Shown here: positions 8,541 to 16,397 of the stretch, in pieces
Layout: each line of letters begins with the position of its first letter
Position numbering within the stretch: position 1 is the stretch's first letter
From: Lachnoclostridium sp. UBA1175
GTDB lineage: Bacteria > Bacillota > Clostridia > Lachnospirales > Lachnospiraceae
DNA: 52,559 nt
Reading direction: 5' to 3'
Assembly: GCA_002311665.1 (NCBI GenBank)
Contig: DBYX01000017.1
Span: 26,820-79,378, forward strand
The notes under the pieces: model-generated
What the model was told of the DNA's origin: nothing
The model's input: only the letters and a program-made list of their open reading frames with translations
Databases searched by the model: none
Made by a program: the position numbers and the translations under genes

Positions 8541-9476
8541 GTGTTAAAAAAGGTAGTATCTTTATTGATGGCATTTTGTGTGGCAATTGGAATGGTGCCC
8601 GCAAAAGCAGAAGCAGCTAACGGAATCGTTGCGAGCGTGAATATGTCTGGTTCGGCTTGCAGCGTTTCTTCGATGGGTGAGTTTGATTATGATAACGTCT
8701 ATGGCAATTCATGTCATATTACCGGTCAGATTACGGCGTCTAATGTAACGAAGATCGTTGTAAAGGTGGAGACCTGGGAGCCCCATTTGATGAGTTTGGA
8801 TGGATGTGATATGGCAGATTGGCGTGGAGTACAGGCGTACTACAAGGGAACCAGTCAGGCAGCTAAAGTTGAGAAAACATATAATCATGCAAATGTGAAT
8901 ATTTCTCTCAAGAATTCCGTGTTTGACAACGGAATTGCGTTTGGACGGCTGGATTACGGATGGTATCGCATAGTTGTGGAAGTGTATCAGAACGGCAGTT
9001 CCACGCCTTCCAACGGTGATCTGAACGGTGTTTCGTACGATGACTGCAGATTCCGAGTGGTGAGCAATCCGTATAAGGCGATCAATTTTGAGGATTTCAA
9101 AAATCGCCTTCAGTACAATCTGGGATATGCAATTCCCGGCGTGATCATGGTCAGAAAGCCGATTAATCGGATCGAGGCAAAGGTTTTGGATGGTGCCAGC
9201 GGCGGACAGTATGGCTATGCTGTTGCAAGATATCGCTCCGGGTACACGAAGAACGGCGTCAATCTTTCAAATCAGCCGGTTCAGTACACATGGAATTGCT
9301 CGGTTACGCAGTCTTGGCCTTGCAATTTTAAGCCGGCAGTTCGTCTCACGGGAAGTCCGATTGATAACAATATCTTCTTCGGCGGTCTCAGAAGGGGAAA
9401 TTACTATTTCCAGATAACAGTATACTTCGAGGATGGGAATTCGATTACCGACAGTAAGGCATTTACGATTTACTGA
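8541..9476 (+). CDS. Secreted protein of unknown function
   Basis: A 311-residue protein with a clear Sec signal peptide (KKVVSLLMAFCVAIGMVPAKAEA, cleavage near AEA-A). The mature part looks like two beta-sandwich modules. The first is about residues 30-170 (GNSCHITGQITASNVTKIVV, WYRIVVEVYQNG, CRFRVV), and the second is a related C-terminal repeat ending YYFQITVYFEDGNS. No enzyme motif is visible. The GTG start at 8541 is chosen because AGGGGTGA lies 7 bp upstream and it places the signal peptide at the N-terminus; an in-frame GTG at 8505 would add 12 residues. Codon use is visibly less GC-rich than in the neighbours, which hints at a different origin. Confidence 0.8.
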   Translation: MLKKVVSLLMAFCVAIGMVPAKAEAANGIVASVNMSGSACSVSSMGEFDYDNVYGNSCHITGQITASNVTKIVVKVETWEPHLMSLDGCDMADWRGVQAYYKGTSQAAKVEKTYNHANVNISLKNSVFDNGIAFGRLDYGWYRIVVEVYQNGSSTPSNGDLNGVSYDDCRFRVVSNPYKAINFEDFKNRLQYNLGYAIPGVIMVRKPINRIEAKVLDGASGGQYGYAVARYRSGYTKNGVNLSNQPVQYTWNCSVTQSWPCNFKPAVRLTGSPIDNNIFFGGLRRGNYYFQITVYFEDGNSITDSKAFTIY

Positions 9477-9503
9477 TCGGAAAAGTCTTTTCGAAAAGAT
9501 AAC

Positions 9504-9540
9504 AGAGAAAGCGTAACTCACGGTGCGCTTTCTCTTTTTT
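9504..9540 (+). terminator. Rho-independent terminator of the secreted-protein gene
   Basis: AGAGAAAGCG pairs with CGCTTTCTCT (10-bp stem, 12-nt loop) and is followed by a T-run. Confidence 0.9.
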
Positions 9541-9667
9541 GACGGAAAATGTAAGAATCGAAGCTCGATCAATAGCTGAAGTTTTGCATCGTTGCATCTG
9601 ACGGCTGTGGATGATTTTCAAAAAGCCGGAGTTTGTTTTATTGTAAAACGATAGTAAATGATATCGA

Positions 9668-9683
9668 CATTTTTCGAAAAATG
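9668..9683. repeat. 16-bp perfect palindrome CATTTTTCGAAAAATG
   Basis: A perfect palindrome in the intergenic region upstream of the remnant at 9761. It resembles the palindrome at 837-854 and may be an operator or an unstable hairpin. Confidence 0.55.
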
Positions 9684-9760
9684 TGATACACTCATGCAAA
9701 TGGCCGGGTAGGCACAATCGGGTGCACTGCCGTAGGCCGATTAAGGAGAGTGTAAATAAA

Positions 9761-9922
9761 TGAAACGTAACAGAGTGACGGATCAGCTTCTCAAGGAGTG
9801 CCCGAGATCGTGTCGACGTCAATTATGTGCCGGATGATATGTGCGATACATTCTATCCGATGGGCAAGGAGGTCACCCTGATCGGCAGGAATGATTCCCT
9901 TGCGGTAGTGCTGGAGAGCTGA
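9761..9922 (+). pseudogene. Remnant of a zinc-ribbon-protein paralogue (start and tail only)
   Basis: AAGGAGAG precedes ATG 9761 (MKRNRVTDQLLKEC), but this frame stops after 25 codons. In another frame, 9812-9922 encodes 36 residues (VNYVPDDMCDTFYPMGKEV and onward) with the same spacing of residues as the C-terminus of the next gene product: YPMGKEVTLIG here against YPVGSRLTIAG there. I read it as the two ends of a lost paralogue of the gene at 9966. The region from 9541 to 9760 shows no gene. Confidence 0.55.
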
Positions 9923-9965
9923 TGAAGGTTGTTGCTGCAGATGATAGGAGTTTGATAAGGTTTTT

Positions 9966-10643
9966 ATGACGCGCAGGAGAGTTTTTACATTGTATCTGGA
10001 TGAATGCCCGAACTGCGGTGCGCCCAGAGGGAAGCAGGTTACCTTATGTCCGTACTGCGGAACATCGCTGCTGAATATGCTGTACGTGAACGAGGAGCTC
10101 GGGCAGAGCGACCTGTTCGACAGCGAGGAGAGCAGAAAGAGCACACTGGAGGGACTGCAGCATGTGCGGGACCTCATCGTGTCCAAAGCGGTTCCGCATC
10201 AGCGGAGGGATGTGCATGCGATGATCTTTGCGATCGTGCTTCTGGTTCTGGGAACGGCGCTTGCGGCGTTCTTTGCACTGATCGGGGATGACGGTATGTG
10301 GATCGCGGTCGCCGTCGTGCTCGGCGTGCCGCTTCTGTTCGGTTGGTATATATGCCTCGGGGAATTGCGCGTGTGCCGGCGTTCCGTTAAGGCGGCGGAG
10401 CAGGATCCAATGTACAAGTCGACCGTTGTTATGGTCGGTGAGTCGGTGAAGCCTCCGTCGTTCAGCAGAGGAAAACGCCAGTGCCGCGAGCTTTATGTTG
10501 TCGCCGACATTGCCGGCAGGAGCACCTGCGTTGAACTGCTTGTCGAGGATGCACCCGCAGCCCGCCTTACGAGGCTTTATCCGGTCGGCAGCAGGCTCAC
10601 CATCGCCGGCAGCGGGGAATACTATGTCTCCAAAGTGTTGTGA
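9966..10643 (+). CDS. Zinc-ribbon membrane protein of unknown function
   Basis: A 225-residue protein. Two CxxC knuckles (CPNC at about residues 14-17 and CPYC at about 28-31) form a zinc ribbon. Two adjacent membrane helices follow (MIFAIVLLVLGTALAAFFALI and WIAVAVVLGVPLLFGWYICL). The C-terminal third (from about 140) is a compact beta-rich cytoplasmic domain ending LYPVGSRLTIAGSGEYYVSKVL. ATG 9966 has a modest TAAGG 6 bp upstream. No enzymatic function is apparent. A degraded relative of its C-terminus lies just upstream, so the pair may have arisen by duplication. Confidence 0.75.
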   Translation: MTRRRVFTLYLDECPNCGAPRGKQVTLCPYCGTSLLNMLYVNEELGQSDLFDSEESRKSTLEGLQHVRDLIVSKAVPHQRRDVHAMIFAIVLLVLGTALAAFFALIGDDGMWIAVAVVLGVPLLFGWYICLGELRVCRRSVKAAEQDPMYKSTVVMVGESVKPPSFSRGKRQCRELYVVADIAGRSTCVELLVEDAPAARLTRLYPVGSRLTIAGSGEYYVSKVL

Positions 10644-10723
10644 CAACCGGAGATCTGCGGAGTGAAGCCGCGATCCCGATAATTAAAGAGTAACCATACT
10701 CGCATAATAAGGAGGATAATGAT

Positions 10724-11176
10724 ATGTCTGTTTTGGTAACGTATTTCAGCGCGGAGGGCAACACCGCGAAGGTCGCGAAGGAGTGGGCGGAGAAGCTCGG
10801 CGCGGACATCTTCGAGATCGTGCCGGAGGTTCCGTACACAAAGGCCGACATCCGCTGGATCAATCCGCTGGCGCGCTGCAACAAGGAGAAGTTCGGCAAG
10901 AAGGAAGTGCCTGTGCAGGGCAGTGTTGAGGATATGGCGCAGTACGACACCGTGTACATCGGTTTTCCGATCTGGTACGGCTGCGCGCCCAACGTCGTAA
11001 ACACCTTCTGCAAGGCGTACGACTGGACCGGTAAGAAGGTTTACGCCTTCGCCACATCCGGTGGTTCCGGGATCGGTAAGACCGCCGAGAAGCTGGCACC
11101 GTACGTGCCCGGCGCGGCGGAAGTCGACGCTCTTCTGGTAAAGAAGGCGGCCGACCTCGAAGGCTGGAAGCAGTAA
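10724..11176 (+). CDS. Flavodoxin
   Basis: A 150-residue FMN-binding electron carrier of the flavodoxin_4 type. The phosphate-binding loop is TYFSAEGNTAKVA at the N-terminus. IGFPIWYGCAPNVVNTF supplies the aromatic flavin-stacking loop, and FATSGGSGIGKTAEKL the third FMN contact. The size is typical of short-chain members. AAGGAGG sits 8 bp before ATG 10724. It could serve general low-potential electron transfer; nothing adjacent names a partner. A strong terminator follows. Confidence 0.95.
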   Translation: MSVLVTYFSAEGNTAKVAKEWAEKLGADIFEIVPEVPYTKADIRWINPLARCNKEKFGKKEVPVQGSVEDMAQYDTVYIGFPIWYGCAPNVVNTFCKAYDWTGKKVYAFATSGGSGIGKTAEKLAPYVPGAAEVDALLVKKAADLEGWKQ

Positions 11177-11200
11177 TCACAGGCAAAAGAGATGAAACCC

Positions 11201-11233
11201 GGAAAGCCCCCTCGGCGTGCGAGGGGGCTTTCC
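11201..11233. terminator. Bidirectional terminator between flavodoxin and DHHW gene
   Basis: A perfect 14-bp GC-rich stem GGAAAGCCCCCTCG/CGAGGGGGCTTTCC with a 5-nt loop lies between two converging genes. Confidence 0.85.
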
Positions 11234-11283
11234 TCTGCTTGCTTGACTGTTTTTTTGACGGCCGAATCGCATCATGCGGCGGC

Positions 11284-12390
11284 TCACCGGCTGCAGCGCG
11301 CGACCGCGATGTCGCTCGTAAAATTCGGGATGTTGTAGAGGACAAGCACCTCGGTGATGCCGTTGTCCGCGATATACTTGCGAACGGATCCGCGGAAGAA
11401 ACGCATGTCGATCAGGTGCGTCTCGGCGTAGTCGTCCACCGGGAACTGCGCGAAACAGTTGGCGTAGGAGTCCTTGAGGATCAGCAGTTTGCCGCTGCCG
11501 GGGCCGGTGATGACGGTCGTCTCCTGGTTGGAATTCAGGAAGACGCCGTACTGGTCGCGGCCGGCTAGGTAGCTGCGCTCGTAGATCGTGTCGGTCACGT
11601 AGTAGCCGCGGTTGTAGTTGACCGTGTGGGCGGTGCTGCGGTAGTAGGCGTCGATCGTGTCGTGTGCGGCCAGCGGGTCGTTCACTTTGTTGTAGGTCGT
11701 TCCGCGGAAAATGTCGCTCAGGCACTCCTTCGTCCACTCCTCAAGCGGCGCCGCGGTGAGCCCACGCTCGCGCATCCACGAGGCATAGGCGTAGTAGGCG
11801 CCGAGGCTCGTCCAGTGGTGGTCGGTTTTGTAGTAGATGTACTCCTCCTTATGCGCGGTGAGCGTTTCGGTGACATCGCACAGCCGCAGCCCGCGGCGGG
11901 CGGCGTAATCGAGGACACTCTGCTCATTAGCCGTCTGAGCGTATGGCGGGAGCTTGTCCGACAGGATGCGGGCGGCCGTGGGGACCAGCATCGTGAGCAT
12001 CGGGATCCCCGCCTCGTCCATAGCGTTCTGAAGCGTCTTGAGCGCAGTGACGTTGGCGGTGGTCTGCGCGCCGTTCCACGAGCGGTAGATGTCAATCAGG
12101 TAGCCGTCGTCCGCGTAGTAGACGCCTCCGGACTCACGTTTGCCGGAGAGACGTTCGCAGATCGTTTTGACGGCGACCCAGCTGTCGCGGCCGGGGAACT
12201 GGTCGGCCAGATAGGACTCCGTCTCCCGGCCGAACTCACCGGAGAAGACGGACTGACGGGACACGGACGGCTTCTGCTGAAGCGTGCGCTTCTCGCTCTC
12301 GGAGTAGATGCGGTCCGGGAGCAGCAGGTGCGCTGCGGCGCCGGCGAGCAGCATCAGACAGAACAGTGCGGTTGTGATCTTGTTGTGCAT
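11284..12390 (-). CDS. DHHW family (AlgX/DltD-like SGNH-fold) extracytoplasmic protein
   Basis: A 368-residue protein with an N-terminal signal or anchor (ITTALFCLMLLAGAAAHLLL) and an extracellular SGNH-like domain. The name-giving motif is YKTDHHWTSLGAYYAY. KDSYANCF near the C-terminus would supply the serine. Such proteins work with MBOAT acyltransferases, as AlgJ/AlgX do with AlgI, moving acyl groups onto a cell-surface polymer. The start at 12390 follows CGGAGG with a rather short 4-bp gap. It is the last gene of an operon with the MBOAT gene (60 bp upstream) and the DUF4358 lipoprotein. The acceptor polymer is unknown. Confidence 0.88.
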   Translation of the reverse strand: MHNKITTALFCLMLLAGAAAHLLLPDRIYSESEKRTLQQKPSVSRQSVFSGEFGRETESYLADQFPGRDSWVAVKTICERLSGKRESGGVYYADDGYLIDIYRSWNGAQTTANVTALKTLQNAMDEAGIPMLTMLVPTAARILSDKLPPYAQTANEQSVLDYAARRGLRLCDVTETLTAHKEEYIYYKTDHHWTSLGAYYAYASWMRERGLTAAPLEEWTKECLSDIFRGTTYNKVNDPLAAHDTIDAYYRSTAHTVNYNRGYYVTDTIYERSYLAGRDQYGVFLNSNQETTVITGPGSGKLLILKDSYANCFAQFPVDDYAETHLIDMRFFRGSVRKYIADNGITEVLVLYNIPNFTSDIAVARCSR

Positions 12391-12408
12391 ATGGCCTCCG
12401 AAGGGTCG

Positions 12409-12437
12409 GTCGCCCCGGCACGGGGCCGGAGGGCGAC
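12409..12437 (-). other. GC-rich hairpin between the MBOAT and DHHW genes
   Basis: GTCGCCC pairs with GGGCGAC around an inner GC-rich inverted repeat in the 60-bp gap. There is no U-tract. It may stabilise or tune the downstream part of the mRNA. Confidence 0.5.
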
Positions 12438-12449
12438 ATAGGATTGCGG

Positions 12450-13871
12450 TTAAAACCGGAAGTACAGAAAAGGATTGTACGAGCCGCTGATCAGGTAAGC
12501 CAGACTCAGCGCGGAAAGTCCCAGCAGCCACACGGAATCGAGGGCGGTGACGAGACTTGCGCGGAGGCGCCGGTGCCCCGTGAACAGACCTGCGGCTTTA
12601 CGGCAGAGCCATCCGGGGAGCGGCGTGCTCGCTACGGCGCACACGGCCAGGAGCGGTGCGTAGGAGAGCAGCTGATAGCGCGTCGCGTCGTTGATCAGAC
12701 CGGCACCGCCGCCGAACAGCACGCGGATGAAGGAGAGGCACTGACGCATATCCTCGAACGCGAACAATGCGCCCGCGAACACCACGACGAACAGTGTGTA
12801 TATGTGGCCGAAGAGCCGCGGCAGATGCTTGAGAAGGCGTGACAGAAAGAGCTTCTCGCAGAGCAGCAGTACCGCGTACCACATTCCCCAGAGCACGAAG
12901 TTCCAGCTCGCGCCGTGCCAGAAGCCGGTGAGCAGCCACACGATGACGATGTTTCGAAGCTGCACGGCGAGGCCGCGACGGTTGCCTCCGAGCGGGATGT
13001 AGACATAGTCGCGGAACCACGCGCCGAGGCTGATGTGCCAGCGGCGCCAGAACTCGGTCACGCTCACGGCGATGTAGGGGTAGTTGAAGTTCTCGGGAAA
13101 AGTGAAACCGAGCATCCGCCCGAGGCCGATCGCCATGTCGCTGTAGCCCGAGAAGTCAAAATAGATCTGGAAGGCGAGCGCGATGAGCCCAAGCCACGCG
13201 CCCGAAGCGGTCAGCTTCGTAAGATCGGTCTGTGAGACCGCATCCCACAGCAGACCGATGTTGTTGGCGAGGAGCACCTTTTTCGCGAGGCCGGTCACAA
13301 ACCGACGGGCCCCCTCCCCGAACGAGTCAAAGCTGTGTGTGCGGGTGTCGAGTTCCTCCGCGATGTCGCGGTAGCGCACGATCGGCCCCGCGATCAGCTG
13401 CGGGAACAGCGCGACGTAGGCGCCGAAGGAGATGATGTTGCGCTGCACCTTCGCCGTTCCGCGGTACACATCGATCGTGTAGCTCATCGTCTGGAAGGTG
13501 TAGAACGAGATGCCGATCGGCAGAGGCAGGCCGTGCTTCGGAAGCGAGAGGCCGGCGAGCGAGTTGACCGTCCCCGCGAGGAAGTCGGCGTATTTGAAGA
13601 ACACCAGGAGCCCTAGGTTGCCGCACAGCGAGATGATCAGGCCGATTTTCCGCTTCGGCGTGCCGCGGTACCGCTCCACGAGGCGCCCGCAGGTGTAATC
13701 GAGCACGGTGGAGAAGATCATGAGCACGACGTAGACTGGCTCGCCCCACGCGTAAAATAAGAGGCTTCCGAGGAAGAGCACCGCGTTTTTGCCCTGCCGG
13801 GGCGATGCGTAATATACGAGAAGCATCGCCGGCAGGAACAGGAAGAGGAACGTCAGACTGGAGAAAACCAT
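12450..13871 (-). CDS. MBOAT family membrane O-acyltransferase (AlgI/DltB-like)
   Basis: A 473-residue protein with about ten to twelve membrane helices. The catalytic-type histidine of the family is in GFWHGASWNFVLWG (His319). The N-terminal FSSLTFLFLFLP start and the motifs LPIGISFYTFQTMSYTIDVYRG, FPQLIAGPIVRY, QIYFDFSGYSDMAIGLG and FPENFNYPYIA are all AlgI-like. It carries acyl groups across the membrane to an extracellular acceptor, probably acting with the DHHW protein. The start at 13871 is preceded by GAGG. The gene starts 19 bp after the DUF4358 lipoprotein gene, so translation is probably coupled. Confidence 0.95.
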   Translation of the reverse strand: MVFSSLTFLFLFLPAMLLVYYASPRQGKNAVLFLGSLLFYAWGEPVYVVLMIFSTVLDYTCGRLVERYRGTPKRKIGLIISLCGNLGLLVFFKYADFLAGTVNSLAGLSLPKHGLPLPIGISFYTFQTMSYTIDVYRGTAKVQRNIISFGAYVALFPQLIAGPIVRYRDIAEELDTRTHSFDSFGEGARRFVTGLAKKVLLANNIGLLWDAVSQTDLTKLTASGAWLGLIALAFQIYFDFSGYSDMAIGLGRMLGFTFPENFNYPYIAVSVTEFWRRWHISLGAWFRDYVYIPLGGNRRGLAVQLRNIVIVWLLTGFWHGASWNFVLWGMWYAVLLLCEKLFLSRLLKHLPRLFGHIYTLFVVVFAGALFAFEDMRQCLSFIRVLFGGGAGLINDATRYQLLSYAPLLAVCAVASTPLPGWLCRKAAGLFTGHRRLRASLVTALDSVWLLGLSALSLAYLISGSYNPFLYFRF

Positions 13872-13890
13872 AGATTTGCCTCGTTATATG

Positions 13891-14709
13891 TCAGCAACCC
13901 TGAAAGAAAGGTACATCGGTTCCGTTGTCGCCCGGAATCTCGGGGACGGCCTGACCCTCGTCGGAGGGGAGCTCTTCGTCGAAAGGAAGCTCCTCGTCGA
14001 AGGGGATATCTCCGGTGTTCATGGAAGCTTTGGGCTCCGCGGTTTCGTCGGGTTCGGGCTCCACGAGGAGATTGTCCGGAAGATATCCGTAGAGCTCGCG
14101 GATCAGGTCGTCGATCTTCTTGTACTCGGCATCCGCGAGGTTGATGCAGGCCGTGTCGTCCATGCCCTGCTCCGGGGAGCGGCCGGCGATGATGTACATC
14201 ACGGTGTTGCCGATCTTGTAGATGCGGGCACGCGACAGCTTGTGGGGTTCCATCGGATACTGCTTGGCGTACATAACCGAGCGCTCGTACTCTTTGTTGT
14301 AGAGCTTCACGAGCTCGTCGGCGTACGCGGCATCCTTAGTGGTCGCGATCACGACCTGGTCCTGCTGCACCGAAGGCACGAGTGTGAGCTTGGCGACATA
14401 GCTTTCAATCCTCGAAAAATCGGCGTCGTAGAGAGCGCAGGAGTACATTTCCTCCGTCGGGACATCGACGGTCGCATTGTAGCCGTCGCCGATGACGCGC
14501 GCGATCGCGGCCTCAATCTCAGCAGGCGTGTAAGCTTTGCCGTTCCCGCCGCCGGGTGTCGGGCTCACGGGATTGTCGCTGCCGGGCGTCGGTGTAGCCT
14601 TGTTGCCGGGGTCGGAGTTGTTCTTGCCGGAAGAGTCCTTTTGGGAGCCGCATCCCGCGAGGGACACGAGCATCAGAAGAGTGAGAAGAATTGCAATGAT
14701 CCGTTTCAT
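13891..14709 (-). CDS. DUF4358 lipoprotein, first gene of the MBOAT/DHHW operon
   Basis: A 272-residue lipoprotein. MKRIIAILLTLLMLVSLAGCG carries a typical lipobox (LAGC). A Pro/Gly/Thr-rich spacer follows. The DUF4358 domain (about residues 70-210) includes VPTEEMYSCALYDADFSRIESYVAK and a YIIAGRSPEQ segment. The C-terminal tail is acidic (PFDEELPFDEELPSDEG). The start at 14709 has GAGG upstream and places the lipoprotein signal at the N-terminus. Its position with MBOAT and DHHW genes suggests an extracellular accessory role in the same modification. An ECF-type promoter candidate lies about 60 bp upstream. Confidence 0.87.
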   Translation of the reverse strand: MKRIIAILLTLLMLVSLAGCGSQKDSSGKNNSDPGNKATPTPGSDNPVSPTPGGGNGKAYTPAEIEAAIARVIGDGYNATVDVPTEEMYSCALYDADFSRIESYVAKLTLVPSVQQDQVVIATTKDAAYADELVKLYNKEYERSVMYAKQYPMEPHKLSRARIYKIGNTVMYIIAGRSPEQGMDDTACINLADAEYKKIDDLIRELYGYLPDNLLVEPEPDETAEPKASMNTGDIPFDEELPFDEELPSDEGQAVPEIPGDNGTDVPFFQGC

Positions 14710-14765
14710 GTTTTTTACCTCGTTTTCATATTCCGGAGACGGCCTTGGAACCGCCTCTCTGCACA

Positions 14766-14794
14766 TATAACGATCGGGAAACGGAAAATGTCGG
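14766..14794 (-). promoter_or_regulatory. Candidate ECF-sigma promoter of the DUF4358-MBOAT-DHHW operon
   Basis: On the minus strand CCGACAT (14794-14788), exactly 14 bp, then TCGTTATA (14773-14766). The same two boxes with the same spacing precede the sigma gene at 16145-16173. The predicted transcript start leaves a leader of about 50 nt before 14709. Confidence 0.7.
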
Positions 14795-14831
14795 CGGATT
14801 TTTCGAAAAAACGAAAAACACGCCGACATTT
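14786..14831 (-). terminator. Inverted repeat after the sigma/anti-sigma operon, overlapping the next promoter
   Basis: AAATGTCGGCG (14786-14796) and CGCCGACATTT (14821-14831) are perfect 11-bp complements around a 24-nt loop. They lie 26 bp beyond the anti-sigma stop codon. The distal arm contains the -35 box of the next operon. There is little U-tract, so termination strength is uncertain. Confidence 0.5.
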
Positions 14832-14856
14832 GTTTTGTTGATCGGAAATACAGTTG

Positions 14857-15615
14857 TTATCGAAGCATCCGGTAGACGGCTGCGATCTCCTCCTCCGGGG
14901 TTTCACCGGGACCGACGAGGATGTACACAAGACCGTTCTTCTTCCAGACCAGTTTGAAGAAACTCATCAGGTCGTCGCTCACGACGGAGAGCATCGCATC
15001 CTCTGCGGAGGCAAGCTTGTGAGGCTTGGTCTCGTCGCCGTAGAGGCCGGAGAAATCGTGGTCCGTCTTAGAGGCGCGGAGCGCGTACTCGCGGTCGCGG
15101 AGGCTGAACGCCACCTCGGCAAATTCCGGCACGGCGGCCGCGTAGGCGATGTCCGTAGCACCCTCGGGGGCGTCGATGGAGAAGCCGATCGCGTCGGCCA
15201 TTGCGGCGGCGGTGGTGTAGAAGGTAAGGGGGCCGGCGGCCACGACCGATCCGTCCGGTGTCACGGAGGCGGTGACGGACGGCGTTCCCGCGGTGTCGGA
15301 AGGCTTGCGGCCCGGTGTGAGCGCGACCGCACCGAGGATCGCGAGAGCCAGGCAGGCGGCAGCGGCAATGGACCAGCGGCGGAGCACGGAGAGCTTCCGG
15401 ATCGCTCCGTGGTTTTCGTCACCGGTCGCACCGGCGACGATCGTTTTCTCACGGGATTCTTCGGACACGGCGGGTGCGGCGGAGAGAACCTCGCTGTTCG
15501 AGGCCTGCTCGGCAGCTTTCCGGCGGATGTTCGCCAGCATGCGCTCCTTCGCACCTTCAGCCGGCTCGATCAGCTCCAGGGATTCCCGAATTCGATTGTT
15601 GTTGGTTTCGTTCAC
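14857..15615 (-). CDS. Membrane-anchored putative anti-sigma factor of ECF pair 2
   Basis: A 252-residue single-pass protein. A cytoplasmic N-terminal part of about 85 residues precedes the membrane helix WSIAAAACLALAILGAVAL and a short Thr/Ser/Pro-rich linker. The extracellular domain is about 130 residues long and resembles the DUF4367 type (FTVRPAE-like arrangement, LVYILVGPGETPEEEIAAVYRML end). The GTG start at 15615 lies 6 bp after the sigma gene stop codon and has GGGGAG upstream, so the two are co-translated. The anti-sigma role is inferred from operon structure and topology. Confidence 0.8.
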   Translation of the reverse strand: MNETNNNRIRESLELIEPAEGAKERMLANIRRKAAEQASNSEVLSAAPAVSEESREKTIVAGATGDENHGAIRKLSVLRRWSIAAAACLALAILGAVALTPGRKPSDTAGTPSVTASVTPDGSVVAAGPLTFYTTAAAMADAIGFSIDAPEGATDIAYAAAVPEFAEVAFSLRDREYALRASKTDHDFSGLYGDETKPHKLASAEDAMLSVVSDDLMSFFKLVWKKNGLVYILVGPGETPEEEIAAVYRMLR

Positions 15616-15621
15616 GGTTTA

Positions 15622-16125
15622 TCACTCCCCAAAATCCGTCCCCAGACGGTCTTTCAACAGATTTCTTGCGTCGCGCATCCGGTTTCGCACGGTCGACGGC
15701 GGGCTTCCGAGCATCTTCGCGATCTCGTCGGTGGAATAGCCGTCGAAGTAGTACAGCCAGATGACCTCCTTCAGTTTCGGCGGAAGCGCCAGCACGGCCT
15801 CCCGCACATCGGAATAGTCCTCCTGTTCCGGCGCGGCAACCTCCGGCGCCGCCTCGTCGTCGAGCGAGTCGACATTGCGACGGCCGTAGCTCTTCAGACG
15901 ATCCTTGCAGAGGTTGATCGATGTGATCGTCAGCCATTTGCGCTCGTGCGTCTCGTCCTCGAACGCGAAATCACCGGTCAGCACCTTCACAAACACATCC
16001 TCCGTGCAGTCCTCGGCGTCGGCCTCGGAGCGCATGTAGGTGTAGCATAATCGGTAGACATATTTCCAGTGTCGTTCGTAGAACGCTTCGAAATCCGCAT
16101 CCGTACGCAATGCATGAGCCGACAT
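15622..16125 (-). CDS. ECF-type RNA polymerase sigma factor (pair 2)
   Basis: A 167-residue sigma factor. Region 2 is about residues 10-75 (FEAFYERHWKYVYRLCYTYM, ADAEDCTEDVFVKVL), and region 4 about 105-160 (LPPKLKEVIWLYYFDGYSTDEIAKML and a following recognition helix STVRNRMRDARNLL). The acidic linker lies between them. AAAGGAGG is 6 bp before ATG 16125. An ECF-like promoter at 16145-16173 suggests it activates its own transcription. An identical element precedes the acyltransferase operon downstream, which makes that operon its likely target. Confidence 0.94.
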   Translation of the reverse strand: MSAHALRTDADFEAFYERHWKYVYRLCYTYMRSEADAEDCTEDVFVKVLTGDFAFEDETHERKWLTITSINLCKDRLKSYGRRNVDSLDDEAAPEVAAPEQEDYSDVREAVLALPPKLKEVIWLYYFDGYSTDEIAKMLGSPPSTVRNRMRDARNLLKDRLGTDFGE

Positions 16126-16144
16126 GGAAATCCTCCTTTATACG

Positions 16145-16173
16145 TATAACGATCCGACCGCGGATTATGTCGG
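16145..16173 (-). promoter_or_regulatory. Candidate autoregulated ECF-sigma promoter
   Basis: On the minus strand CCGACAT (16173-16167), 14 bp, then TCGTTATA (16152-16145). It is a near-exact copy of the element at 14766-14794. Transcription would start close to the ribosome-binding site, giving a very short leader. Confidence 0.7.
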
Positions 16174-16274
16174 CCGGAACGCCTGTTTTTTTCTAATTGA
16201 ATACCCATCCGTATGACTTGTCAAACGTTTTTCGCCGATTCGGATGAATTTGCAGTAAAACAAGCGGTTTTTTC

Positions 16275-16303
16275 TTGATAATAACTATATTTACTGATAT
16301 AAT
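16275..16303 (+). promoter_or_regulatory. Sigma-A promoter of the LytTR/GHKL operon
   Basis: TTGATA (16275-16280), a 17-bp spacer and a consensus TATAAT (16298-16303). A leader of about 90 nt includes a short AAGTGA/TCACTT hairpin. Confidence 0.85.
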
Positions 16304-16397
16304 AATAAACTGTGGATTCCGGGTGCCGAAGTGACTTCATCACTTAAGGAATGAAGCCGATAATACGGACTCGATGAACCCCGAAGGAGATGAAGAA

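Noticed and set aside
9664..9690. A promoter (TCGACA ... GATACA) before the remnant at 9761
   Set aside because: The 15-bp spacing is short and both boxes are poor. The sequence is better described as a palindrome.
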